A stretch of 19,094 nucleotides of DNA from an uncultured Bacilli bacterium (GCA_947628445.1 CANQZX010000015.1:1-19094), one strand, 5' to 3'; shown: positions 1-6,167, counted from the first letter of the stretch. Numbers and translations are program-made. The notes: a model not told the origin generated them from the letters alone.

Positions 1-4
1 TCAT

Positions 5-39
5 GTGATACAACTCCTTGAACAAGATCATTGTATCAC
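5..39. repeat. Perfect 9-bp inverted repeat at the left edge
   Basis: GTGATACAA (5-13) is repeated in inverted orientation as TTGTATCAC (31-39) around a 17-nt centre. The centre itself contains CTTG/CAAG (17-20 and 23-26). It has no T-tract, so it is not a terminator by itself, but it lies directly upstream of the plus-strand terminator at 45-78. It could be a 3'-end hairpin of a plus-strand transcript entering from the left, or a protein-binding palindrome. It does not match the CIRCE element. Confidence 0.6.
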
Positions 40-44
40 AAATT

Positions 45-78
45 GTCCTGTTTTCCTTATGAATTCAGGACTTTTTTT
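45..78 (+). terminator. Intrinsic terminator for a convergent plus-strand transcript
   Basis: GTCCTG (45-50) pairs with CAGGAC (66-71), with an extra short TTC/GAA pairing inside the loop, and is followed by seven T residues (72-78). There is no matching A-tract on the left, so it should work on the plus strand only. No plus-strand gene is visible in the window, so the gene it serves must end at or just beyond the left edge. Confidence 0.7.
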
Positions 79-86
79 AATTTGTT

Positions 87-131
87 AAAAAAAGAAACTG
101 TCTAGAAATTAATCATTTAATTTCCGGACAG
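87..131 (-). terminator. Intrinsic terminator ending the pilin-like/rnr/smpB operon
   Basis: Read on the minus strand, CTGTC pairs with GACAG (131-127 with 102-98). After a short mismatch, GAAATT pairs with AATTTC (110-105 with 124-119) around an 8-nt loop. The stem is followed by TTTCTTTTTTT (97-87). The 5' arm lies inside the final codons of the 100-residue membrane protein gene, whose stop codon is at the edge of the loop. Confidence 0.85.
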
Positions 132-419
132 CCCCTTATGTTCATTTGGTCTTTCATCAGTTTTTTGAGTAATAAAGTCATTATTCGTGATAGCTTTATT
201 ATTAATCATTTCATTTAAGCTCATATTATTAGCCACATTAATATTATCTAAATCCGTATCCGCAACAATATCCACTTTAACTTTCTTGTTGCGATAAGGC
301 CCACCATTCTCGGCTTTTTTCACATCCACAAAATAACCAATAAGGGCTAAAAGTAAGATAATGGCTATAATGATAAACCATAAATAATTTGTCGTAATAA
401 AATCTAATATTACTTGCAT
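117..419 (-). CDS. Small single-pass membrane protein of unknown function (100 aa)
   Basis: Not recognised as a named family. One strongly hydrophobic segment (about residues 11-32, NYLWFIIIAIILLLALIGYF) follows a short N-terminus. The rest is a polar, Asn- and Asp-rich tail of about 65 residues with no cysteines and no recognisable domain. Few positive charges precede the segment and KK follows it, so an N-out/C-in orientation is likely, with the tail in the cytoplasm. The ATG has a strong Shine-Dalgarno, AAGGAGG, 6 nt upstream. It is the last gene of the rnr operon, 20 nt after the DUF3048 gene, and the terminator begins within its last codons. From memory, one-helix proteins with a similar YxWF...ALIGF start occur in uncultured gut Firmicutes, but I assign no function. 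It is not SecG, which has two helices. Confidence 0.75.
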   Translation of the reverse strand: MQVILDFITTNYLWFIIIAIILLLALIGYFVDVKKAENGGPYRNKKVKVDIVADTDLDNINVANNMSLNEMINNKAITNNDFITQKTDERPNEHKGLSGN

Positions 420-439
420 AAAGACCTCCTTTTTATCTT

Positions 440-1522
440 TTAATTAATATTTAATGTTTGTCCTTTAGGTTGTAATTGAATAAAGCAATTACCATCATTT
501 AAAGTTATTTCTTTACCATCTTCAAAAGTATATTTTGTTTGGTTAGCCCGTTTATCTTTACTCCATTTAATTGGAACGGCATAACCATCGGTAATAAAGT
601 AACCCGTACCATTACCTAAATTACTTAATTCTTGGCGATTCTTTTCATCCCCAGAAATCTTACTATAATCTAATTGGTAAACAATTATATTTTTAAATGT
701 ATATTGTTCTTTGGTAAGGTAATCCGTATGGGCTTTACCATTAACACTTCGTTTATAAGTTTTCGTCGTGGCATCATAATCATAATGATTTTTATAACTT
801 GAAGAATAATTAATATCAATGCTAGTCGCACTCACGGCATTAGGCATACTACTTAAATCAATTTCTTCCGGTGAATATTCAAATAATAAATCTTGATTCG
901 TTTCCGTCCGATATTTTAGTTTTTCGGTTGCTTTCTTTAACAATTCCATACTAGAATATGCCGTATGTTCGGTTGCCACACCAGCTTTTCTTAAGTTTTG
1001 ATCTTTCCAAAAATAAGTACCACCATAAGTTAAGCCATTAATATTATTAATACCTAAACTTTTAATATCACTTTGGGCTTGTGGTGACCAACCCCAGTGA
1101 ACATAAATAGCATCATTTTCTAAAGCATAATCTAAATAATAGTGCCGGGAACTTCTGATAGTTCCGATTTGTTTTGTATCTTTATCTTTAAATAAAGCCA
1201 TATAACGCGTGATACCACCTTCGGCTAACATTTCATAAATAATGTAGGCATCTTGTAAGCCCGTTTGATAAGGACGGGCAACATTAATGTTATTAATCAT
1301 TACCGCATATGGTCGACTGTTACTGTTAACATCGACAATATTTACCGCTGGTTTTACTGCCTCATTATTACTTGGTAATTTTTTACCCGTACTATTATTT
1401 GTTGGTTTAGTTTCTTCCTTATGGAAAGTTTTATAACCAACGAAAGTTCCTAGGCCAATTACGACTATCGCCGCAACGGCGATTAAAGCAATTTTACTAT
1501 TTTTTTTCAATCTTATTTTCAT
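440..1522 (-). CDS. DUF3048 (YerB-family) membrane-anchored extracellular protein
   Basis: A 360-residue protein with an N-terminal basic region and one hydrophobic segment (about residues 11-33), then a low-complexity linker (34-65) and the two-part DUF3048 region. The N-terminal part shows RPYAVMINN (70-78), ITRYMALF (104-111), IGTIRSSRHYYL (119-130) and VHWGWSP (141-147). The C-terminal part (about 230-352) carries GNGTGYFITDGYAVPIKW (303-320). B. subtilis YerB is a lipoprotein of unknown function. Here there is no lipobox cysteine after the hydrophobic segment, so it is probably held by an uncleaved signal anchor facing outward. The gene starts 8 nt after smpB, with the Shine-Dalgarno AGGAG in that gap, so it is translated within the rnr-smpB operon. 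The family is clear; the biochemical role is unknown. Confidence 0.9.
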   Translation of the reverse strand: MKIRLKKNSKIALIAVAAIVVIGLGTFVGYKTFHKEETKPTNNSTGKKLPSNNEAVKPAVNIVDVNSNSRPYAVMINNINVARPYQTGLQDAYIIYEMLAEGGITRYMALFKDKDTKQIGTIRSSRHYYLDYALENDAIYVHWGWSPQAQSDIKSLGINNINGLTYGGTYFWKDQNLRKAGVATEHTAYSSMELLKKATEKLKYRTETNQDLLFEYSPEEIDLSSMPNAVSATSIDINYSSSYKNHYDYDATTKTYKRSVNGKAHTDYLTKEQYTFKNIIVYQLDYSKISGDEKNRQELSNLGNGTGYFITDGYAVPIKWSKDKRANQTKYTFEDGKEITLNDGNCFIQLQPKGQTLNIN

Positions 1523-1530
1523 TTTTACTC

Positions 1531-1950
1531 CTATCTTATTTCTCTAGCCAAATCCCTTTGTTTAATTGCATCTCTTTTATCATATAACTTTTTCCCTTTA
1601 CCAACTCCTATTAATATTTTAGCATAATTTCCTTTTAAATAAAGTTTTAAAGGTATTAAAGTTACCCCTTCTTGTTTAACCATTTCGTATAACTTGGCAA
1701 TTTCCTTTTTGTGTAACAAAAGTTTTCGTTCGCGCGTGGGGTTATGATTAAAGGTATTGCCCGCTTCATACTTTTCAATATAGGTATTTATTAGAAATGC
1801 TTCACCATCCTTTATCCGAATATAACTATCCTTAATATTGGCACTTCCTTGACGAATTGCTTTTATTTCGGTTCCTTGTAAAACAATGCCGGCCTCAATT
1901 TCTTTTAAAATGAAATAATTAAAGTAGGCCTTTTTATTCTTGATTTCCAT
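1531..1950 (-). CDS. smpB: SsrA (tmRNA)-binding protein SmpB
   Basis: SmpB binds the tRNA-like domain of tmRNA and carries it into stalled ribosomes for trans-translation. The family pattern is clear: NKKAYFNYFILKEIEAGIVL, GTEIKAIRQGSANIKDSYI, a FNHNPTRERKLLLHKKEI segment, and IPLKLYLKGNYAKILIGVGKGKKLYDKR near the end. I chose the start at 1950 because GGGAG lies 7 nt upstream and the protein then begins MEIKNKKAYF as in relatives. An in-frame ATG at 1974 lacks a ribosome site. The 139-residue product overlaps rnr by 17 nt. It ends soon after KLYDKRDAIKQRDLAREIR, without the 10-20 further residues usual in the C-terminal tail. The tmRNA gene is not in the window. Confidence 0.96.
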   Translation of the reverse strand: MEIKNKKAYFNYFILKEIEAGIVLQGTEIKAIRQGSANIKDSYIRIKDGEAFLINTYIEKYEAGNTFNHNPTRERKLLLHKKEIAKLYEMVKQEGVTLIPLKLYLKGNYAKILIGVGKGKKLYDKRDAIKQRDLAREIR

Positions 1951-4042
1951 TTTCGTCTCCCTGATATAGTGCAAAATCTATGGTGCCATTTTCTTTACTC
2001 GCGGCTGTGACCACAATTTTAACGGTATCCCCTATGCGGTAACTAACCTTGGAATCAAGATTGACTAAGGATAACATTTCGGGAACATAAGTAAAATATC
2101 CCTCTAATGTAGATATATGCACTAGCCCTTCAATTAAGTTCTCAAGTTCAACAAAAAAACCAAAATTTGTTACGGAATTAATAATACCTTCAAAGGTTTC
2201 ACCAATATGATCTTGCATGTATTCGGCCATTTTCATATCCATGACATCGCGTTCTGCCTCAACGGCATTAACCTCTGTCGTACTGGAGTTTTCGGCCACA
2301 TCAATTAAATATTTGGCATTAAAGTTAATGGTTTCCATATCTAATTCGTGATTAAAGCAATAGGTCCGTAGTAGTCGATGCACCGTTAAGTCGGGGAAGC
2401 GTCGAATTGGACTTGTAAAATGCGTATAACAGCGACTGGCTAAACCAAAATGGTGAATGTTATTAGTACTATAAACCGCTTTTTTCATACTCCTTAAAAG
2501 CATGGCTGAGAGAATCGGAAATTCTTTTTTATTTTTTAATTCAGCCAATAAACTTTGCATGGTTAAAGGCGTTATCTTATTTAAATTGGTTTGGATACCA
2601 TAACCCATTTGTTTAACGAGATTTTTAAAATCTTCAATTTTTTCACTATTAGGAACATCATGAACCCGATAGATAAATGGTAAATCCATGTTAGTAACAT
2701 GTGTGGCTACCGTTTCATTGGCGGCAATCATGAAATCTTCAATAAGTTTTTCTCCTTCGCCCCGAACTCTTTTAACAATATCGATGGCTTTACCCGTCTC
2801 ATCTTGCACGACTTTGGCTTCATCTAATTCAAAATCAATATAACCACGCCCTTCGCGTTCTTTCCGCAGAATATGGGCCAGTTCTTGCATTAATTTTAAA
2901 TCACTAGCAAACGCTTCATAACCCTCGGGTATTTTATCGGCTTCCAAGATTTGGTTAACATTTTTATAAGTCATCTTTTTCCGAGATTTAATATAAGATG
3001 GATAGATATCATAATCTATGACTTTCCCTTGCGGATTAATCGTCATATCACAAGTAAGTGTAAGCCGGATAACCCCTTCATTAAGGGAACATATACCATT
3101 CGATAATTGATGCGGAATCATCGGAATAACCGTATCGGCGAGATAAGCTGAGGTACCTCTTAGGTACGCATCTTCATATAAAGCCGTTCCAACTTTCACA
3201 TAATAAGAAACATCAGCAATATGAACTCCTAGTTCATAATTATCGCCATTTTTATTAATACTGATGGCATCGTCGATATCTTTTGTATCATCCCCATCAA
3301 TCGTAAATATTTGCTTGTCTGTTAAATCTTTGCGATTTTTTAGTTCTTCTGGACTTACCTCTGATGGAATAAAGCTTAGTTCTTTTATTGTGGCCTCAGA
3401 AAAATCAATATTTATACTATGCCTTAAAGCAATAGAAATAATATCGACACCTGGATCATCTTTATGACCAATTATTTTGGACACTTTGGCTAAATAATAA
3501 TTTTTCCCTAATTCTTTGATTACTTGTAATAATACTTTATGCCCTTCAACACATTGTTTTAAAGAATCATAATCTAGTTTTAATTTTATGTCTAATTTAG
3601 CATCGTCGGGTTTAAAAGCCAAATGATTATGTTCCTTAATTATTTCGCCCACAATATTATTTAAGTTTCGTTTTAAGATTCTAATAACTTTACCTTCGAC
3701 ACTATTTTGATAATTAATTAAATCAATTTCTACCATGTCGCCATTAATAGCGCCATTTAAATTACTCTTATCAATATAGATATCCGGTCCTTCCACGAGT
3801 AGAAAACCATTCCCCGTTCTATTAATCGTAATAATCCCGGTTCTTAAAGTTTTACAATTTTTAATTAATATATATTCGCTTTTCCGCGTTTCGTGTAACA
3901 AACCAGTTTCAACTAAATCCTGTAAATTCTTTTGCAGTTCTTGTAATTCTGCCACCGTAGTTAAACCTAATAAATCATTAATTTCCATAACCCCGATGGC
4001 TTTCGTAACATCATTTAAAACATTAATAATATTCTCTTTCAT
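1934..4042 (-). CDS. rnr: Ribonuclease R (3'-5' exoribonuclease)
   Basis: RNase R degrades structured RNA processively from the 3' end and clears non-stop mRNA after trans-translation, which fits its overlap with smpB. The 702 residues show an N-terminal winged-helix-like region (about 1-60), cold-shock/OB regions (about 65-210), an RNB catalytic domain and an S1 domain (about 614-692). The metal-binding aspartates form D-x5-D-x-D-D at D249, D255, D257 and D258. The conserved HFTSPIRRFPDLTVHRLL block is at 541-558. The long Lys-rich C-terminal tail of E. coli RNase R is absent; the protein ends in a short acidic stretch. The ATG lies only 3 nt beyond the stop of the pilin-like gene, in the same frame and with a weak ribosome site, which suggests translational coupling. 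An AGG codon at conserved Arg517 supports the standard code. Confidence 0.97.
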   Translation of the reverse strand: MKENIINVLNDVTKAIGVMEINDLLGLTTVAELQELQKNLQDLVETGLLHETRKSEYILIKNCKTLRTGIITINRTGNGFLLVEGPDIYIDKSNLNGAINGDMVEIDLINYQNSVEGKVIRILKRNLNNIVGEIIKEHNHLAFKPDDAKLDIKLKLDYDSLKQCVEGHKVLLQVIKELGKNYYLAKVSKIIGHKDDPGVDIISIALRHSINIDFSEATIKELSFIPSEVSPEELKNRKDLTDKQIFTIDGDDTKDIDDAISINKNGDNYELGVHIADVSYYVKVGTALYEDAYLRGTSAYLADTVIPMIPHQLSNGICSLNEGVIRLTLTCDMTINPQGKVIDYDIYPSYIKSRKKMTYKNVNQILEADKIPEGYEAFASDLKLMQELAHILRKEREGRGYIDFELDEAKVVQDETGKAIDIVKRVRGEGEKLIEDFMIAANETVATHVTNMDLPFIYRVHDVPNSEKIEDFKNLVKQMGYGIQTNLNKITPLTMQSLLAELKNKKEFPILSAMLLRSMKKAVYSTNNIHHFGLASRCYTHFTSPIRRFPDLTVHRLLRTYCFNHELDMETINFNAKYLIDVAENSSTTEVNAVEAERDVMDMKMAEYMQDHIGETFEGIINSVTNFGFFVELENLIEGLVHISTLEGYFTYVPEMLSLVNLDSKVSYRIGDTVKIVVTAASKENGTIDFALYQGDENGNQE

Positions 4043-4045
4043 AAC

Positions 4046-4465
4046 TCACTTGCTTTCGTTATTCTTATCCTTACAATATTTATCTTCGCAAGTTAAATCT
4101 TGGAATTTACAAAACTTTTCGCCATCTTTATAAGTTACCAAAACATAACTTTTATTATCTTCACTGACATCCTTTTTAGTCATTGGATTTTGAATGGTTC
4201 TTTTAATTAAACCATAATCAATTAAATCTCCTAGTTTGATTTGACAAGAGGTAGGAAAGGCCTCACAAATGGCTTCAGTCCGATTATCATTTTGGGCAAA
4301 AACACAACCAGCATCTTCCATTTGTTCCACAAACTCATCATATCTTTTTTGTTTTTGGTTATTCAAAAGGGAGGTTACACTAACCCCGACAACAATACTC
4401 ATGGACCCAATTAAGGCCACGGTTACTAATAATTCAATTAAAGTAAATCCTTTTCTATTATTCAT
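4046..4465 (-). CDS. Type IV pilin-like / type II secretion pseudopilin prepilin
   Basis: A 139-residue prepilin. The leader MNNRKG ends at a prepilin-peptidase site, G6 before F7, followed by TLIELL with the +5 glutamate at E11 and a hydrophobic helix to about residue 33. The C-terminal head has six cysteines (54, 67, 74, 119, 126, 131), so disulfides are possible, and a segment NPMTKKDVS typical of pseudopilins (93-101). I chose the start at 4465 because the class III leader begins there; an upstream in-frame ATG at 4627 would run through three hairpins and lose the short leader. No classical Shine-Dalgarno is present, only GTGAT 4 nt before the ATG. No prepilin peptidase, ATPase or other pilus gene is nearby. 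It appears to be the first gene of the rnr operon. Its TGA stop is 3 nt from the rnr start. Confidence 0.88.
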   Translation of the reverse strand: MNNRKGFTLIELLVTVALIGSMSIVVGVSVTSLLNNQKQKRYDEFVEQMEDAGCVFAQNDNRTEAICEAFPTSCQIKLGDLIDYGLIKRTIQNPMTKKDVSEDNKSYVLVTYKDGEKFCKFQDLTCEDKYCKDKNNESK

Positions 4466-4480
4466 TTTTATCACAATAAA

Positions 4481-4489
4481 AGTATACCA
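4481..4489 (-). promoter_or_regulatory. Extended -10 promoter for the pilin-like/rnr/smpB operon
   Basis: On the minus strand TGGTATACT is an extended -10 element (TG, one base, TATACT). No good -35 is present at the usual distance (TTTTTA at best), which is common for extended -10 promoters. A start 6-7 nt downstream would leave a leader of only about 9 nt before the ATG at 4465. It follows directly after the terminator at 4505-4527. Confidence 0.6.
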
Positions 4490-4504
4490 TAATTTTAGTA
4501 AATT

Positions 4505-4527
4505 AAAAACCCTCTTCCAAGAGGATT
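4505..4527 (-). terminator. Intrinsic terminator upstream of the pilin-like operon
   Basis: On the minus strand AATCCTCT pairs with AGAGGGTT (eight pairs including one T-G) around a TGGA loop, followed by TTTTT. It is the second terminator after the 61-residue protein gene and lies about 15 nt before the next promoter, so it should isolate the rnr operon from upstream transcription. Confidence 0.75.
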
Positions 4528-4538
4528 TATTAACTAAG

Positions 4539-4558
4539 GCAAAAGTTAAAAGTTTTGC
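4539..4558. repeat. Short AT-rich hairpin between two terminators
   Basis: GCAAAA (4539-4544) pairs with TTTTGC (4553-4558) around an 8-nt loop. It has no T-tract directly after it on either strand. It is the middle of three hairpins in 4505-4582 and is weak on its own. Confidence 0.4.
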
Positions 4559-4561
4559 AGT

Positions 4562-4582
4562 AAAAAACCTAGCCATGCTAGA
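4562..4582 (-). terminator. Intrinsic terminator after the 61-residue Cys-pair gene
   Basis: On the minus strand CTAGC, a 3-nt ATG loop and GCTAG (4581-4569), with one flanking T-G pair, are followed by six T residues (4567-4562). It starts 11 nt after the stop codon of the 61-residue gene. Confidence 0.75.
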
Positions 4583-4592
4583 TTCTCTTAAA

Positions 4593-4778
4593 TTAATTAT
4601 CAATAGTTTTCCATTCGGTATTACCACAGGTGGTACAAATCTTGGGAGCCAGTACTTTTTTTCCTTTAGGAAGTTTCATTCCCGTATCAATTTTACTACA
4701 AAGGATTCCCGTTTCCGGATCAATATACGCTACTCCAAATTTGGCATCTTTACAGCCACCACATTCATTATTTTTCAT
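4593..4778 (-). CDS. Small protein with two CxxC pairs (61 aa), unknown function
   Basis: Not recognised. The protein has C6-x-x-C9 near the start, a single C27 and C48-x-x-C51 near the end, so it may fold as a small zinc ribbon (C6, C9, C48, C51), with PETG at residues 21-24. It has no signal peptide or membrane segment and is therefore probably cytoplasmic. It is not L32, L33, L36 or S14 by sequence. The ATG at 4778 is preceded by TGGAGG with a 6-nt gap, a strong ribosome site. It sits alone between two terminators with a consensus TATAAT box upstream, so it is a single-gene transcription unit directly after the ribosomal operon. The start, ribosome site and isolated unit argue that it is a real gene; the function is open. 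Confidence 0.8.
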   Translation of the reverse strand: MKNNECGGCKDAKFGVAYIDPETGILCSKIDTGMKLPKGKKVLAPKICTTCGNTEWKTIDN

Positions 4779-4816
4779 CTTTTTCCTCCATTACTATTGT
4801 TCTTAAAAAAACCAAA

Positions 4817-4822
4817 ATTATA
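4817..4822 (-). promoter_or_regulatory. -10 box (TATAAT) for the 61-residue protein gene
   Basis: A perfect TATAAT on the minus strand lies directly downstream of the rplQ terminator T-tract and about 39 nt before the ATG. No convincing -35 is present at 16-18 nt, where the terminator stem lies. The predicted leader is about 30 nt and contains the GGAGG ribosome site. Confidence 0.6.
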
Positions 4823-4825
4823 CCT

Positions 4826-4852
4826 AAAAAAATAGCAACTTGCGTTACTATT
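4826..4852 (-). terminator. Intrinsic terminator at the end of the S10-spc-alpha operon
   Basis: On the minus strand AATAGTAAC pairs with GTTGCTATT (nine pairs, one T-G) around a GCAA tetraloop of the GNRA type, followed by TTTTT (4830-4826). The stem begins at the last base of the rplQ stop codon, so no spacer separates the gene from its terminator. Confidence 0.9.
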
Positions 4853-5196
4853 TATTTTACTAATTCAAGACGAACTTCTAAAGCATCGTCGCCTTTCCGT
4901 TCTTTAAGTTTAATAATTCTGGTATAACCACCATCTCTGGTTTCATAACGTTTAGCTAAATCGTCAAAAACTACTTTAACAACATCACTATCATTATGTA
5001 AGAAAGCCAAGGCCTTCCGCCGTGCTACTAAAGTACCAGTTTTACCATAGGTAATCATTCGATCAACGAATTTCCGAACTTCTTTAGCCCGGGCTTCGGT
5101 TGTGACAACATAACCCTTAGTTAAAACATCTTTCGTTAAGCCCGCAAGGATGCTTCTTCTAACTCTTGTTTCTCTTCCTAATTTTCTATATAACAT
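4852..5196 (-). CDS. rplQ: 50S ribosomal protein L17
   Basis: L17 sits near the peptide exit tunnel of the 50S subunit. The N-terminus MLYRKLGRETRVRRSILAGL and the later EVRKFVDRMITYGK, followed by LVARRKALAFL, match the family. I place the start at 5196: it gives the usual N-terminus and has GGAG 7 nt upstream, just past the rpoA stop. The in-frame ATG at 5217 lies inside rpoA without such a site. The 114-residue length is normal for Bacilli. Last gene of the alpha operon, 4 nt after rpoA. In many Bacilli ecfA ATPase genes follow rplQ; here a terminator does. Confidence 0.97.
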   Translation of the reverse strand: MLYRKLGRETRVRRSILAGLTKDVLTKGYVVTTEARAKEVRKFVDRMITYGKTGTLVARRKALAFLHNDSDVVKVVFDDLAKRYETRDGGYTRIIKLKERKGDDALEVRLELVK

Positions 5197-5200
5197 AATC

Positions 5201-6145
5201 TTACTCCTTAAATGCAAGTCCTAATTCAGCAACTTTGTCAATGACTTCTTTTAAAGATTTCTTGCCTAAGTTTCTGATCTTAGTAACTTCGACTTCTTTC
5301 ATATTAACTAAATCTTGGATAGTATGAACGCCCGCTCTTTTTAAGCAATTATAAGCCCGAACAGAGAATTCAACTTCTTCGATTGGAGTTTCTAAAGTTT
5401 TAGTCATGGTATCAACTTTCTTTTCTTGCATAATACCAGAAATATCGCTTATGGAATTAATATCAGCGATTAAGTTGAAATGTTCCACTAAGATTTTAGC
5501 CGCTAAAGCCATAGCTTCTTCGGGTAACATCCGACCATTGGTAGAAACTTCCATTACTAATTTATCATAATTTTCATCTTGACCAACCCGCGTTTTTAAA
5601 ACTTCATATTTAACATTTTCAATTGGTGAATATGAAGAGTCAATCGCAATAACGCCAATTTTAGCATCTTCTAATTCTTTTTTGTTTTCAGAAGCAGGAA
5701 CATAGCCCCGACCATTTTTCACAGTCATTTCCATGTCAATTTTGCCACCTTTAACTAAATTACAGATAACTAAATCCGGATTCATTATTTCAATATCGGC
5801 ATCTTTTTCAATATCGCCAGCCGTTACTGGACCTTCTTTAGAAGCCACTAAGTGAAGAGTTTTAACTTCTTCAGAATGGTTTTTAACAACCAATTTTTTA
5901 ATGGCTAAGACGATAGAGGTAACATCTTCTACAATACCTTCAATTTTTTGAAATTCGTGCATTACGCCATCAATTTTAATCGCCGTTACCGCACTACCTG
6001 GTAAACTGGATAACATTACTCTTCTTAATGCATTACCTATTGTTGTCCCAAACCCTCTTTCTAAAGGTTCAATTTCAAATTTGCCATAATGATTACTTTC
6101 TTGACTTTCCGTTATTTTATATTCTGGTTTTTCAAATTTTATCAT
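5201..6145 (-). CDS. rpoA: DNA-directed RNA polymerase subunit alpha
   Basis: Alpha dimerises to seed assembly of RNA polymerase and contacts UP elements and activators. The 314 residues are full length. The N-terminal domain (1 to about 230) has the conserved GFGTTIGNALRRVMLSSLPG block (31-50). A linker (about 231-252) leads to the C-terminal domain (about 253-314), which keeps SVRAYNCLKRAGVHT (261-275) and RNLGKKSLKEV (291-301). R263 and N266 correspond to the DNA-contacting Arg265 and Asn268 of E. coli. The complete C-terminal domain implies that UP-element recognition is retained. Sits between rpsK and rplQ as in nearly all Bacillota. Confidence 0.99.
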   Translation of the reverse strand: MIKFEKPEYKITESQESNHYGKFEIEPLERGFGTTIGNALRRVMLSSLPGSAVTAIKIDGVMHEFQKIEGIVEDVTSIVLAIKKLVVKNHSEEVKTLHLVASKEGPVTAGDIEKDADIEIMNPDLVICNLVKGGKIDMEMTVKNGRGYVPASENKKELEDAKIGVIAIDSSYSPIENVKYEVLKTRVGQDENYDKLVMEVSTNGRMLPEEAMALAAKILVEHFNLIADINSISDISGIMQEKKVDTMTKTLETPIEEVEFSVRAYNCLKRAGVHTIQDLVNMKEVEVTKIRNLGKKSLKEVIDKVAELGLAFKE

Positions 6146-6167
6146 GATTCCACTATCCTTTCCCTAA

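Noticed and set aside
1..86. Tail of a plus-strand gene or of tmRNA at the left edge
   Set aside because: No frame gives a recognisable protein end, and no CCA-type or T-arm sequence of tmRNA is visible; too little sequence to decide.
117..419. SecG, because secG neighbours rnr-smpB in Bacillus
   Set aside because: The protein has one hydrophobic segment with a long polar tail and lacks the second helix of SecG; it lies at the other end of the cluster.
2490..2500. Possible reassignment of AGG to Met, or CGG to another residue, as known in some uncultured Bacilli
   Set aside because: AGG encodes Arg517 in the conserved LLRSMK segment of RNase R, and CGG falls at conserved arginines (HRLLRT of RNase R, RRK of L17). 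Met is encoded by ATG throughout. L36 position 24 (AGG) is Met in many Bacilli but Arg in others, so it is not decisive.
4466..4627. N-terminal extension of the pilin-like protein from an ATG at 4627
   Set aside because: It would add 54 residues before the prepilin leader and run through both terminators; the cleavage site then would not be near the N-terminus.
4269..4835. 188-codon plus-strand ORF across the pilin-like and 61-aa genes
   Set aside because: It is antisense to two genes, has no recognisable protein features and crosses three hairpins and two terminators.
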